In this document: piece after piece, positions 51,420-60,878 of the stretch
Position numbering within the stretch: the stretch's first letter is position 1
Layout: each line of letters begins with the position of its first letter
Assembly (NCBI RefSeq): GCF_041080675.1
Contig: NZ_CP163520.1
Coordinates: forward strand, 496,001-560,000
Direction: 5' to 3'
DNA: 64,000 bases
DNA from: Streptomyces sp. cg36
GTDB lineage: Bacteria; Actinomycetota; Actinomycetes; Streptomycetales; Streptomycetaceae
Position numbers and translations under genes: made by a program
Notes under the pieces: generated by a model
What the model was told of the DNA's origin: nothing
Databases searched by the model: none
What the model saw: only the letters and a program-made list of their open reading frames with translations

Positions 51420-53102
51420 TCACTTCTGCCAGCCGACCGTCTCCGGCAGCGGGCTGTAGAAGATGGTCGCGCCGACGTTGGCGAGCCCCTTCTTCACTCC
51501 GTACGTCGAGGGGCCGCTGTAGAGCGGCAGGAACGCGTACTGCTGGAGGGCCTTCTCCTCGACCTTGTTGACCGCCGCGATCTGCTGGTCGAGGTCGGCG
51601 ATGTCCGCGGTGGCGCGGATCTCCTTGTCCAGGGCGGGGCTGCCGGAACCCGTGATGTTGGAGTCGCGGTCGGAGCAGTAGAAGTCGCACAGGTAGCGGG
51701 CGCCGAACGGGTCCATGGAGCGGTTGCCCGACAGGAAGAGGTCGAACCTGCGCTCGCTCAGCACCTTGGAGAACTCGGAGTCGTCGGTCTTCTTGATGAC
51801 CAGCTGCACACCGACGGGCTTGAGCATCGCGGCGAGCGCGCCCGCGGTGGCCTTGCCCAGCGGGTCGTCGCCCAGCAGGGTGTAGCCGACCTCCAGCTTC
51901 TTGCCGTCCTTGACCCGGATGCCGTCACCGCCGGGCTTCCAACCGGCCGCGTCCAGCGTCTTCTTGGCCTCCGCGGGCGCGTAGGCGAGCACGGACGAGA
52001 CGTTGTCCCGGTAGCCCTTCTGGAAGCTGTAGAGCACGGCCGAGCCCGGCAGCGGCTCCTGGTAGTCGAGCCCCTGGAACTGGATCTTCGCGATCTGGGC
52101 GCGGTCGATGCTCTGCTGGACGGCCTTGCGGACCTCGGTGTCGGCGAAGACCGCGGACTTGGTGTTGAAGTACAGCGCGTACTCGAAGGGGCTGCCGCCG
52201 CTGCGGATCTCCGTCCCCTTCAGCCCCTTGATCTGCTTGAGGCTCTCCGCGTCGGAGGCGGAGGTGTAGTCGACCTGGCCGTTCTTGAAGGCGTTGACCG
52301 CCGCGGTGGACTCCAGGTTGACGTAGACGCGCTTGTCCAGCTTGCCCTTCTTGCCCCACCACTTCGGGTTGCGGACGAAGGTGATGTTGCCCGAGTGCTC
52401 GTCCCAGGACCCGACCGTGTACGGGCCCGCGCCCCACTCCGGATGGGCCTTCTTGACGTACGCCTTGTTGAAGTTGTCGACCGTCGCCGCCTTGGGGTGC
52501 AGGAACGTGGTGAACAGGCTCGACCAGGCGGCGTTGACGCCCTTGAAGGTGATGACGGCCTGCTTGGCGTCCTTGCCCTGCGCCACGGAGGTGATCCGGT
52601 CGTAGCCGTCGGTGGAGGAGGCGGCGAACGCCTTGTCCGAGCCGTTGTTGGCCTTCCAGGTGGCCTCGATCGCGGTCCAGTCGATCGGGGTGCCGTCGTT
52701 GAAGACCGCCTTCGGGTTGATCGTGATCGTGACCTTCTGGTTGCCGCCCTCGACGGACACCTTCACGTCGCTGTAGTAGTCCGGGTTGTACTGGACCTGG
52801 CCGGTGGGCGAGTAGGTGATCGCGTCGGCGTTGTACCAGGACCACACCCGGGACGCGGTCAGCGTCGAGTTGACGTTGAACGGGTTGCCCTGTTCGTCGA
52901 AGGTGCCGACGGTGGTGTAGGTGCCGCCGTCCTTGATGTTCTCGTACGGCTGCGGGTTGTAGTCGGCGGCCGACGGCGCCGCCTTCGCCGCGGTCTTGCC
53001 GTCCGGCCCGGCGGAGTCCTTGTCGGAGGAGGACTGGCACGCGGTGGCCGTGACGGAGATGGCGGCGAGGAGGGCGACGGGCAGGGCCAGTCTTGCGCGC
53101 AT
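51420..53102 (-). CDS. Peptide ABC transporter substrate-binding lipoprotein (family 5)
   Basis: A 560-residue exported protein with a signal ending at Cys22 (VTATACQSSSDKD), a lipobox-like site with weak -3 residue. The body matches SBP_bac_5: GGTYTTVGTFDEQGNPFN, VTITINPKAVFNDGTPIDWTAIEATWKA, PGSAVLYSFQKG. It captures oligopeptides or similar solutes. It is the last gene of the operon permease-permease-ATPase-binding protein. Confidence 0.93.
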   Translation of the reverse strand: MRARLALPVALLAAISVTATACQSSSDKDSAGPDGKTAAKAAPSAADYNPQPYENIKDGGTYTTVGTFDEQGNPFNVNSTLTASRVWSWYNADAITYSPTGQVQYNPDYYSDVKVSVEGGNQKVTITINPKAVFNDGTPIDWTAIEATWKANNGSDKAFAASSTDGYDRITSVAQGKDAKQAVITFKGVNAAWSSLFTTFLHPKAATVDNFNKAYVKKAHPEWGAGPYTVGSWDEHSGNITFVRNPKWWGKKGKLDKRVYVNLESTAAVNAFKNGQVDYTSASDAESLKQIKGLKGTEIRSGGSPFEYALYFNTKSAVFADTEVRKAVQQSIDRAQIAKIQFQGLDYQEPLPGSAVLYSFQKGYRDNVSSVLAYAPAEAKKTLDAAGWKPGGDGIRVKDGKKLEVGYTLLGDDPLGKATAGALAAMLKPVGVQLVIKKTDDSEFSKVLSERRFDLFLSGNRSMDPFGARYLCDFYCSDRDSNITGSGSPALDKEIRATADIADLDQQIAAVNKVEEKALQQYAFLPLYSGPSTYGVKKGLANVGATIFYSPLPETVGWQK

Positions 53103-53201
53103 GGCGGAATGCTTCCTTTGGCTTCGATGGACTGCGGTGTGGTGCGACGGGGTCGGGCGGCGCGGCCCGGGTGGTGCCGGCGCGCCCGGTAGCCGGTGGG
53201 C

Positions 53202-55283
53202 TCAGGCCGCGTGACAGGCGTACTGGTGGCCGGGGCGTCCGGGGGCGGCGGTCGGCTCGGGGCGCTCCGTGCGGCAGCGCTCCCGTACTTCCGGGGGAGC
53301 CGTGCGGTACAGCGGGCAGCGGTCGACGAAGACGCAGCCCGCCGGCAGCCGGGCGGCGCTCGGCTGCTCGCCCGCCAGGACGATGCGTTCACGGGTGCGT
53401 TCGCGCTCCGGGTCGGGCACCGGGATCGCCGAGAGCAGCGCCCGCGTATAGGGGTGCTTGGGATCCGAGAAGATCGTCTCGGTGTCCCCGGTCTCGACGA
53501 TGTGGCCCAGGTACATGACCGCGATGCGGTCGGAGACGTACCGCACGACCGCCAGGTCGTGGGCCACCACGAGGTAGGCCAGGCCCAGTTCGCGCTTGAG
53601 CCGTGCCAGCAGGTTGATGATGCCCGCCTGCACGGACACGTCCAGCGCGGAGAGCGGCTCGTCGAGGACGAGCAGTCTCGGTTCGGTCGCCAGCGCGCGG
53701 GCGATCGCGACGCGTTGGCGCTGCCCGCCCGACAGCGCGGCCGGGAAGCGGTCACCGATGGAGGCGTCCAGGCCCACCAGGCGCAGCAGTGCGGCGGTGC
53801 GGACGCGGATCGACTCGCGGTCGCGCCCGATCGCCTGGAGGGGCTCGGCGAGGAGGTCGCCGACGGGCAGCCGCGGGTCCAGGGCGCCCGTCGGGTCCTG
53901 CATGACGATCTGGACGTCCCGCCGCAACTCCCGTACGCGCGCGGCGGACCGGGCGGTGGCGATGTCGGTACCGGCGATCTCGATGCGTCCGCCCTCGGGT
54001 TCCTTGAGGCGCAGGATCTCCAGCAGGGTCGTGGTCTTGCCGCTGCCCGACTCCCCCACCAGGCCCAGGGTCTCGCCGGCGCGCAGCTCGAACCCCACCC
54101 GGTTGACGGCGCGCAGCGTGCCGACGCGGCGCTTGAGGAGGGCGCCCTTGGTGACCGGGAAGGTCTTGACGAGGTCGCTCACGCGGAGCACGACCTCCGC
54201 GCTCGCGGCGGAACCCGGCGCGGCGGGCCGCTCCAGGGCCGCCGCGCCGTCGGCGGGGTCGAGCGAGCCGTCGGCGACCTCACCGGCGCGCACGCAGGCG
54301 ACGTGGCCGTGGCCGGTGACTTCGCGCAGCTGCGGCTCGCCGGTGCGGCACGCGTCGACGGCGACGGCGCAGCGGCTCGCGAAGGGGCAGCCGGGTGCCA
54401 GGTCCACCAGCGAGGGCGGTTCCCCGCCGATGGGGACGAGGGGCCGGTGGATCCCGCTGTCGACGGTCGGCACGGCGGCCAGCAGCCGCGCGGTGTACGG
54501 CATGGTGGGGCGGCGGAAGAGTTCCCGCGCGCCCGCCCGCTCCACGACGCGGCCCGCGTACATGACCGCGATCTCGTCGGCGTGTCCGGCGACGACCCCC
54601 AGGTCGTGGGTGATCAGGACGAGTCCGGCCCCGGTCTCGCGCTGCGCGAGCTTCAGGACGTCGAGGATCTGGGCCTGCACGGTCACGTCGAGGGCGGTGG
54701 TCGGCTCGTCGGCGACGAGCACGGACGGCTTGTTGGCGATGGCCATGGCGATCACGACCCGCTGGCGCATACCGCCGGAGAACTCGTGCGGGAAGGCCCG
54801 GGCCCGCTCGCGCGGATCGGGGATGCCGACGAGGTCGAGCAGTTCGACGGCCTGCTCCCAGGCAGCCCGCTTGCCGAGGTCCTGGTGGACGCGCAGGGCG
54901 TCGGAGAGGAGTCTGCCCACCGGGAAGATCGGGGTGAGGGCGGACAGCGGGTCCTGGAAGACCATGCCGATGGCGTTCCCGCGTATCCGCGAGAGCTCCT
55001 TGTCGCCGAGGCCGATCAGGTCGCGTCCGCCCAGCAGCACCTGGCCGCTCAGCTCGGCGGAGGGCGGCAGCAGTCCCAGGATGCCCATGGCGGTGGCCGA
55101 CTTCCCCGAACCGGACTCGCCGACGATGCCGAGGGTGCGGCCCGGCAGGAGGTCGAAGCCGACTCCGCGTACCGCCTGTACGGGTCCCGCTTCGGAGGGG
55201 AAGGTGATCCGCAGGTCGCGCACGGAGAGGACGGGTGTGGTGCCGGATTCCGCGGGTCGGGTCTCAGTCGTCGCGAGGGTCAT
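53202..55283 (-). CDS. Peptide ABC transporter ATPase, two ATPase domains fused (DppD-DppF type)
   Basis: A 693-residue protein. The first ATPase has Walker A GESGSGKSATAMGIL and signature EFSGGMRQRVVIAMA; the second has GESGSGKTTTLLEIL and ALSGGQRQRVAIARAL. Each half ends in the oligopeptide-transporter C-terminal region with cysteine motifs (CPFASRCAVAVDAC and CVFVDRCPLYRTAPP). In most bacteria these are two genes. The start overlaps the stop of the permease gene (ATGA). Confidence 0.94.
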   Translation of the reverse strand: MTLATTETRPAESGTTPVLSVRDLRITFPSEAGPVQAVRGVGFDLLPGRTLGIVGESGSGKSATAMGILGLLPPSAELSGQVLLGGRDLIGLGDKELSRIRGNAIGMVFQDPLSALTPIFPVGRLLSDALRVHQDLGKRAAWEQAVELLDLVGIPDPRERARAFPHEFSGGMRQRVVIAMAIANKPSVLVADEPTTALDVTVQAQILDVLKLAQRETGAGLVLITHDLGVVAGHADEIAVMYAGRVVERAGARELFRRPTMPYTARLLAAVPTVDSGIHRPLVPIGGEPPSLVDLAPGCPFASRCAVAVDACRTGEPQLREVTGHGHVACVRAGEVADGSLDPADGAAALERPAAPGSAASAEVVLRVSDLVKTFPVTKGALLKRRVGTLRAVNRVGFELRAGETLGLVGESGSGKTTTLLEILRLKEPEGGRIEIAGTDIATARSAARVRELRRDVQIVMQDPTGALDPRLPVGDLLAEPLQAIGRDRESIRVRTAALLRLVGLDASIGDRFPAALSGGQRQRVAIARALATEPRLLVLDEPLSALDVSVQAGIINLLARLKRELGLAYLVVAHDLAVVRYVSDRIAVMYLGHIVETGDTETIFSDPKHPYTRALLSAIPVPDPERERTRERIVLAGEQPSAARLPAGCVFVDRCPLYRTAPPEVRERCRTERPEPTAAPGRPGHQYACHAA

Positions 55284-56224
55284 CGTCGGCCTCCCGCCGC
55301 ACCGGTCACGGACGTGGGGTCGAGGGCGTCGCGCAGTCCGTCGCCGACGAAGGTCATCGACACGGTGAGCAGCACGACCAGGCCCGCCGGGAAGGCGAAG
55401 AGCCAGGGGGCGCTGGTGACCGTGCCCGCGCCGTCCGCGAGGACCGTGCCGAGGGAGACGTCCGGGGTCTGGACGCCGAACCCGAGGAACGACAGGGCGG
55501 TTTCACTGAGCACGGTCGACACCACTCCGAGGGTCAGGTTGACGATCAGCAGCGAGCCGAGGTTGGGGATGATGTGGCGCAGGATGATGCGCAGCGGGCG
55601 CACTCCCATGAACTCGGCAGCCTTCACGTAGTCCCGTTCGCGCAGGGACGTCGACACCGACCAGATCACCCGGGCCGTGGACATCCAGCCGAACACCGTC
55701 AGGACGACGATGAGGACGCGCCAGTCGCCCGCCAGGCGGTGGGAGACGAGGGCGAGGATGAGGAACGAGGGGACGATCAGGAGGAAGTGGATGGCGGCGA
55801 GCGTCGCCTTCTCCACCCGGCCGCCGAAGTAGGCGGCGCTGGAGCCGATGAGCGCGGCGACGACGACCGTCAGCACGGACACGCTCACGGCGATCACCAG
55901 CGAACGCTGGAGCCCGTGCACGGTGGCGGCGTAGATGTCGTTGCCGCCCTGGTTGGTGCCGAACCAGTGGGCGGCGCTCGGCGGCTGGGTGAGCGCGGCG
56001 AAGTCGGCGTCGGAGTAGGTGTACGAGGTGAACAGGTCGCCGAAGGCGCTGAACAGCACCAGCAGCACGAAGATCAGCACACCGGCCACGGCGAGCCGGT
56101 TGCGCAGGAAGCGCCGCAGGTAGAGCCGCCCGCGGCCGAGCGATCGCCCCTCGCGGGGTGCGCGGAGCGGTCCGCCGGGGGCCCGGTCGGCCGCGGTCGC
56201 CTCGCTCATCACGTCTGTCGTCAC
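55280..56224 (-). CDS. Peptide ABC transporter permease (DppC type)
   Basis: A 314-residue inner-membrane protein: N-terminal cytoplasmic segment, then six helices. The EAA loop is seen as REYVKAAEFMGVRPLRIILRHIIPN-like sequence at about residues 205-225 (RERDYVKAAEFMGVR). ALSFLGFGVQTPDVSLG is the DppC hallmark. It forms the channel with the DppB-like protein one base upstream. Confidence 0.94.
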   Translation of the reverse strand: MTTDVMSEATAADRAPGGPLRAPREGRSLGRGRLYLRRFLRNRLAVAGVLIFVLLVLFSAFGDLFTSYTYSDADFAALTQPPSAAHWFGTNQGGNDIYAATVHGLQRSLVIAVSVSVLTVVVAALIGSSAAYFGGRVEKATLAAIHFLLIVPSFLILALVSHRLAGDWRVLIVVLTVFGWMSTARVIWSVSTSLRERDYVKAAEFMGVRPLRIILRHIIPNLGSLLIVNLTLGVVSTVLSETALSFLGFGVQTPDVSLGTVLADGAGTVTSAPWLFAFPAGLVVLLTVSMTFVGDGLRDALDPTSVTGAAGGRR

Positions 56225-56225
56225 G

Positions 56226-57209
56226 TCAGCTCACCCGCACCCTCGGGTCGAGGAAGACCGTGGCGATGTCCGCGAGGATCGCGCCGATGGCGGTCAGGGC
56301 CGCGGCGAAGGCGGCGGTGGCGACCGTGCCGTGGACGTCGTTCTTGCTGATGGTCTGGATGAAGTAGCGGCCCATGCCGTTCCAGCCGAAGATCGTCTCG
56401 GTGATGATGGCTCCGGTGAAGATGGACGGGATGCTGAACGCCACCGACGCGGCGGTCGGGATCAGGGCGGCCCGGAGCGCGTGTCTGCGGACGGCCTGCG
56501 CACGGGTGAGTCCGGTGGCCCTGGCGGTGCGCACGAAGTCGGCGTTGATGGTGTCGAGCAGCAGCGAACGCTGTGTCAGGTGGTAGCCGACGTACCCCAT
56601 CAGCGTCAGCGTCAGGGTCGGCAGGATCAGGTGCAGCAACCGGTCGCCGATCGTGGGGAACAGCCCCTGGACGTTCGGTGAGTTCTCACCGGCGACGTAG
56701 AGGAAGTGCAGCCCGGCGTGCTGGTTGAGCCAGATGGCGACGAAGACCACGGCGAGCGCGGCGACCGACGTCGGTACGTTGAACACCGCGATGGACACCG
56801 CCTGGGTGATGCGGTCGGCCCAGCCGTACTGCCGTGCCGCGGTGTACACCCCGAGCGCGACGCCGAGCACGACGGACAGCACCGTGGCCATGACGACCAG
56901 CTCCGCGCTGATCAGGGACCGGTAGCCGATCTCCCCGTTCACGGACACACCGGTGGGCGACTTCCCCCAGTCGAAGTGGAGGAACACCCCGGTGAACCAG
57001 TCCCACCACCGGTGCACGAGCGGCACGCTCGGGTCCAGGTTGTACGGGGCGAGGGCCCGGTCGATCTGCTCCTCGCTGCGCACGGGCCGCAGCTCCTTGA
57101 AGTTCGACCGCGGGTCGAGGAACCAACTGGCCAGGAAGTACGTGGCGTTGGTCGCGACCACGATCATCAGGAGCCAGCCCGCCGCCTTGCGCGTCAGATG
57201 GCGCACCAC
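56226..57209 (-). CDS. Peptide ABC transporter permease (DppB type)
   Basis: About 327 residues from the GTG at 57209 (VVRHLTRKAAGWLLMIVV), with a GGTGAGGGGG purine tract upstream; the long in-frame extension to 57440 is not protein-like. It has six helices, and the EAA loop reads DFVRTARATGLTRAQAVRRHALR. GAIITETIFGWNGMGRY is a DppB hallmark. It is the first gene of the importer operon. Confidence 0.9.
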   Translation of the reverse strand: MVRHLTRKAAGWLLMIVVATNATYFLASWFLDPRSNFKELRPVRSEEQIDRALAPYNLDPSVPLVHRWWDWFTGVFLHFDWGKSPTGVSVNGEIGYRSLISAELVVMATVLSVVLGVALGVYTAARQYGWADRITQAVSIAVFNVPTSVAALAVVFVAIWLNQHAGLHFLYVAGENSPNVQGLFPTIGDRLLHLILPTLTLTLMGYVGYHLTQRSLLLDTINADFVRTARATGLTRAQAVRRHALRAALIPTAASVAFSIPSIFTGAIITETIFGWNGMGRYFIQTISKNDVHGTVATAAFAAALTAIGAILADIATVFLDPRVRVS

Positions 57210-57573
57210 GCCGGGCACCCCCTCACCGCACGCGGGAGGTGCGCCTCGGGAGCGCGGGGTCTGAGGGAGGTATACATGCGCGGTGGTGCCTTCTGGAGGT
57301 ACGGAACGTCTGCACAGGCGTGCGAATGCGAGTCTGGTCCGTGATCGAGAAGCGGCACCAGGGTTTACGGACTTCCGCCACGAGGCCGAAACGCCGCTGT
57401 AGCAAAACAGGCCGCCACGGCGAGAACACGGCCGTCCCACCTGGCTCTCCCGTCCGGCCCTCCAGTCCGACCTGTCTGGACCATTGACGGGCCCATGCCA
57501 CGCCTCTACGGTTCTCGCGTTCAGATGAAAGCATGTCGTTCACTCACATGAATAGAGACAGGGAGCTTCCCCC
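57210..57573. other. Divergent regulatory region between importer operon and alginate lyase
   Basis: 364 bases without a gene. It holds the lyase promoter at 57484-57512. An upstream AT-richer stretch (57260-57330) probably carries the importer promoter, but I could not pick it with confidence. Confidence 0.5.
57484..57512 (+). promoter_or_regulatory. Promoter of the alginate lyase gene
   Basis: TTGACG (57484-57489), a 17-base spacer, TACGGT (57507-57512), about 60 bases before the ATG; a reasonable housekeeping-type promoter. Confidence 0.5.
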
Positions 57574-58404
57574 ATGCGTACTCGCACGCTGCTCACCTAT
57601 CTGACCGTCGCGACCGCGATGGGGGGCCTCGCCCTCACCGCCCCCGCCGCATCGGCGACGCCCACCACGCCCCCGCCGGCCGCGTCCCGGACGTCGGCCG
57701 GCGCCCGGATCCTCGCCAACCCCTCGGTCGCGCCGGGCGGCAACTTCGACCTGTCGGTGTGGCAGCTCCAGGAGCCGGTGGGCTCACCCGGCTCCCCCAC
57801 CACGATCCCCTCGTCACGGCTCCAGGGTGCGGGCGGCTACCAGGACGGCTACTTCTACACGGACACCCGTGACGGCGCGATGACGTTCTGGGCGCCGGAG
57901 AAGGGCGTCACCACACCCAACTCCCACTACGCCCGCTCCGAACTGCGCGAGATGAACCGCGACGGCAGCGCGGCCGACTGGTCGCTCGCCGGCACCCACC
58001 GCCTCGACGCGACCCTGCGCGTGGTGTCGGTGACGTCCAACGTGTGCGTGGGCCAGATCCACCTCGGCAGCGGAGGCTCGTCCACCAAACCGCTCCTGGA
58101 GCTGTACTACCGCGCCAACGGCGACATCGTCCTCGGCACCGAGGACTCACCCTCCGGCGGCCAGACCCCCCACCCGGTGGGGCACGTGGCGCTCGGCAAG
58201 ACCTGGAGCTACACGATCGGCGTCTCGGGCGGGCACACCATCGACCTGACGGTGAACGGAACGACGACCCACTACCCCATACCGTCGTCCTTCAACGGCT
58301 ACAAGCAGTACTTCAAGGCGGGTTCGTACAACCAGTCGTCCTCCGACAGCACCGCCAGGGGCGCCCGCGTCGGCTTCTACAAGCTCACCGTCTCCCACCG
58401 CTGA
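57574..58404 (+). CDS. Secreted polysaccharide lyase family 7 (alginate lyase)
   Basis: A 276-residue secreted enzyme with GGGAG upstream of the ATG. The Sec signal ends near APAASA. The three PL7 motifs are present: YARSELREM (RxELRE), VGQIHLG (QIH), and YKQYFKAGSYNQSSS (YFKAGxYNQ). QIH-type enzymes often prefer polyguluronate or mixed alginate. The His of QIH and the Tyr of YFKAGSYNQ are catalytic. It splits alginate by beta-elimination outside the cell. Confidence 0.95.
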   Translation: MRTRTLLTYLTVATAMGGLALTAPAASATPTTPPPAASRTSAGARILANPSVAPGGNFDLSVWQLQEPVGSPGSPTTIPSSRLQGAGGYQDGYFYTDTRDGAMTFWAPEKGVTTPNSHYARSELREMNRDGSAADWSLAGTHRLDATLRVVSVTSNVCVGQIHLGSGGSSTKPLLELYYRANGDIVLGTEDSPSGGQTPHPVGHVALGKTWSYTIGVSGGHTIDLTVNGTTTHYPIPSSFNGYKQYFKAGSYNQSSSDSTARGARVGFYKLTVSHR

Positions 58405-58443
58405 ACGCGCGCGACGCGGACCGCCCCCAAGGACCCGGCCCGC

Positions 58444-58674
58444 TCAGCGGCGGGCCAGGGCCGCGTTCGCCCTCATCAGCAGCGGAACGAGGACATAGGC
58501 CGCGACCGGGACGACTATCACGGTGAGGATCAGCGTGCGGAGCGCCAGCGGCAGGTGCGCCGTCCGCGGGCCGAGCAGACCGAGGACGACGGTGATGGTC
58601 GGATACACCGCCAGCCAGGTGATCACAGCACGGCGGTGGATCGACGGACCGGCCGCGGGGGACTGCTCGGACAT
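58444..58674 (-). CDS. Small membrane protein under TetR control
   Basis: A 76-residue protein with AGGAGGA before the ATG at 58674. There are two hydrophobic helices (AVITWLAVYPTITVVLGLLG and LRTLILTVIVVPVAAYVLVPLLM) and a short basic tail. The first helix pattern TWLAVYPTITV is shared with small actinobacterial membrane proteins seen beside TetR genes. It is divergent from a tetR gene, with two palindromic operators between. Function is unknown. Confidence 0.8.
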   Translation of the reverse strand: MSEQSPAAGPSIHRRAVITWLAVYPTITVVLGLLGPRTAHLPLALRTLILTVIVVPVAAYVLVPLLMRANAALARR

Positions 58675-58710
58675 GGATTCCTCCTGGTCAGGGCGGATGC
58701 GATGGCGGAT

Positions 58711-58730
58711 CTCCAACCATCGGGTTGGAG
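58711..58730. promoter_or_regulatory. TetR operator 1
   Basis: A 20-base palindrome with perfect 8-base arms CTCCAACC/GGTTGGAG around ATCG, 37 bases upstream of the small membrane-protein start. Confidence 0.85.
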
Positions 58731-58750
58731 TCTGGCACGAACCCGGGCGC

Positions 58751-58776
58751 CATGTCCAACCATTCGGTTGGACATG
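58751..58776. promoter_or_regulatory. TetR operator 2
   Basis: A 26-base palindrome with perfect 11-base arms (CATGTCCAACC and its complement) around ATTC. It shares the TCCAACC/GGTTGGA core with operator 1; centres are 43 bases apart (about four helical turns). It lies 15 bases before the tetR start. Confidence 0.9.
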
Positions 58777-58791
58777 GGTTAGAGTCGGGGA

Positions 58792-59373
58792 ATGGCCTGG
58801 GACACAGCACGCACCCGACAGCTCCTGCTCGACGCGGCGGTGGAGGAGTTCGCCGAGCACGGCCCCGAGGGCGCCCGGGTGGCCCGGATCGCGACCCGCT
58901 CGGGCGTCAACAAGGAGCGGATCTACCAGTACTTCGGCAGCAAGGAGAAACTGTTCGTCGCGGTCCTGGAGTCCGAGCTGGAGAAGGTCGCCGCACAGGT
59001 GCCGCTCACCGTCGAACTCGCCGCGGACCTCGGCGACTACGCGGGCCGGATCCACGACTACCACCGCGCGCATCCGCACTTCGTCCGGTTGATGGCCTGG
59101 GAGGGCCTGCTCTGCCAGGACCGGGTGGCGGCCGAGTGCGAGCGCACCGACCACTACGCGGAGAAGATCGCCGCCGTCGCCGCCGCCCAGCGCGCCGGCG
59201 CGCTGACCGACGCGGTCGGCGCGGGCGAGCTCGTGCACGCGGTGATCACACTGACCGCGTCCTGGTTCACCCTGCCCCAGCTCGCGCGCATGCTGCTGTC
59301 CCCCGGCACCCAGGGCAGCCCCGAGGACCAGCGCGAGGTGCTGGTCACCCTGGTCCGGCGACTGACCTCCTGA
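58792..59373 (+). CDS. TetR-family transcriptional regulator
   Basis: A 193-residue repressor: HTH at residues about 8-55 (TRQLLLDAAVEEFAEHGPEGARVARIATRSGVNKERIYQYFGSKEKLF) and a helical ligand domain. The divergent small membrane-protein gene and two shared-core palindromes define a probable autoregulated switch. The ligand is unknown. Confidence 0.94.
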   Translation: MAWDTARTRQLLLDAAVEEFAEHGPEGARVARIATRSGVNKERIYQYFGSKEKLFVAVLESELEKVAAQVPLTVELAADLGDYAGRIHDYHRAHPHFVRLMAWEGLLCQDRVAAECERTDHYAEKIAAVAAAQRAGALTDAVGAGELVHAVITLTASWFTLPQLARMLLSPGTQGSPEDQREVLVTLVRRLTS

Positions 59374-59415
59374 GCTCGTCCTCGAACCGCCGCCCGCACG
59401 GCCGTGGCCGCGCCC

Positions 59416-60567
59416 CTACTTGCCGGGACCCCGGAAACGGCCGAACGCCTTGGTGAGGGCGCCGAGCGGCGAGCCGTCCGCCGCGGCCGTTCCGGTCGCG
59501 CGCGGCCGGGGCACACCGTCGCCGCCGCCCCCCTCGCCCAGCGCCGCCTGCGCCGCCTCGGCGGCCTCCCGGTACAGATCGCGGGAGGTGGTCATGGCGT
59601 CGAGCGCCTCCGCGTACTTGGTGACCATCGCCTGGGCGTGCAGCAGTTCCTCGTCCGGGGTGAGCAGGTGCCAGCCCTGGCGCAGCCGCGTCAGGACCTG
59701 CTCGGCGTCGGCCGTCAGCGGTCGCGGCAGGGCGGCGAACTCCTTGACGCGGTCCAGGAGTTCGGCCGGCTCCGAGCCGTCCAGGATCACCGTGCGCACG
59801 GTGAAGCGGTCCGCGTCGTACTCGGGGGTCTTCGGGTCCGTGGGCAGGACGACGGCGCCGCCGCGCGGCATCCGCACGCCCAGCTCCCGCTTGACGGCGA
59901 AGTCGGCGATCTGCGCCTGCTCCGGTGTGCCGCGGTGCTCGACCACCCGGTGGCGCAGGCTCGGCGGCAGGAACGCCGAGACGGGCTGCTGGCCCGCCGC
60001 GTCCGGCGTCATGGCCTCGTGCACCAGGACGTGGACGTACCAGCTCTGCCGTGCGCAGTCGCGCAGCCGGTGGCGCAGTTCGTCGTCGTCCTTCGGCAGC
60101 TGGTTCGTCGTGCGCAGCCGCACGCCCGGCACGGTGTCGTGGTCCCAGCCGATCCGCTCGCTGTCCGGCCAGAACATGGTGGCGGGCGAGGGCCAGTGCG
60201 CGTCCCACGCCCGCTCCGCCTCGGCGGCCAGGACCCAGGTGACGCCCTCGCCGGACTTGCGGCGGGACTCCGCGTCGTACGTGGTCAGCTGTGCGCGGAC
60301 CGTGACACCGTCGGCCGCCTGCCAGCGGGCCTCGAAGAGGCGGCGGGCCAGCGGGCCGGGGTCGGCCGACTCGTCGCGCGGGTGCAGAACGGTGGAGCGG
60401 GCCGCCTCGACCGGATCGAGTTCCAGGAAGTCGTCGAGCACCCCGGCCGCCTTCAGGGCGATCAGGTTCCGCCGGACGTCCTGCTCGGGTTCGGGCCCGA
60501 GGTGGCGTCCGCGCCCCAGCCACACGGTGTCGGGAACGGTCGTCGAGGAGATGCTCTTCTTGGCCAT
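59416..60567 (-). CDS. Uncharacterised 383-residue protein
   Basis: A soluble protein with strong coding bias. It begins MAKKSISSTTVPDTVWLGRGRHLGPEPEQDVRRNLIALKAAGVLDDFLEL. The middle contains REKSGEGV-like charged stretches and HWPSPATMFWPDSERIGWDHDTVPG; the last about 60 residues are helical, then a Gly/Ala/Pro-rich linker and LTKAFGRFRGPGK. No membrane helix, signal or recognised catalytic motif is seen. It stands alone, downstream-facing toward the tetR gene. Confidence 0.7.
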   Translation of the reverse strand: MAKKSISSTTVPDTVWLGRGRHLGPEPEQDVRRNLIALKAAGVLDDFLELDPVEAARSTVLHPRDESADPGPLARRLFEARWQAADGVTVRAQLTTYDAESRRKSGEGVTWVLAAEAERAWDAHWPSPATMFWPDSERIGWDHDTVPGVRLRTTNQLPKDDDELRHRLRDCARQSWYVHVLVHEAMTPDAAGQQPVSAFLPPSLRHRVVEHRGTPEQAQIADFAVKRELGVRMPRGGAVVLPTDPKTPEYDADRFTVRTVILDGSEPAELLDRVKEFAALPRPLTADAEQVLTRLRQGWHLLTPDEELLHAQAMVTKYAEALDAMTTSRDLYREAAEAAQAALGEGGGGDGVPRPRATGTAAADGSPLGALTKAFGRFRGPGK

Positions 60568-60878
60568 GGATTCGTTCTGTAGGTGATCGGGGCCCGACCA
60601 GTATCCTCCGTGGGCCCGTCGAAGGAAGCGGTACCCCTGTCACAGTCTTGCCACGCGCCCCGGCCATGACTTCCCTGACCTTTTCGGCCACGCCTCGGTG
60701 GCCGTCGCTGCGCGGGGTGCGGGGGTGACCGGACTGGATGCCGCGCCGATCGGGGGGCGCGGTGGCGGCCGTCCGGCCTGGGGTGACGTGCCTCATCGCG
60801 GGCCGGGGCGGTCGCCCGGCCGTGGGCGGGGGTGTACTGCGATGCCTCGCGCGGGTGCGCGGAGGCGGAGAGCCGCGG
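60568..60878. other. Intergenic stretch without recognised gene
   Basis: 311 bases with no frame showing coding bias. TGTCACA, 16 bases, CGGC at 60638-60664 resembles an ECF41 promoter but no plus-strand gene follows. Confidence 0.5.

Noticed and set aside
60638..60664. TGTCACA, 16 bases, CGGC resembling a second ECF41 promoter
   Set aside because: It points into a stretch with no plus-strand gene for 3 kb and the -10 has a mismatch at a key base; probably chance.
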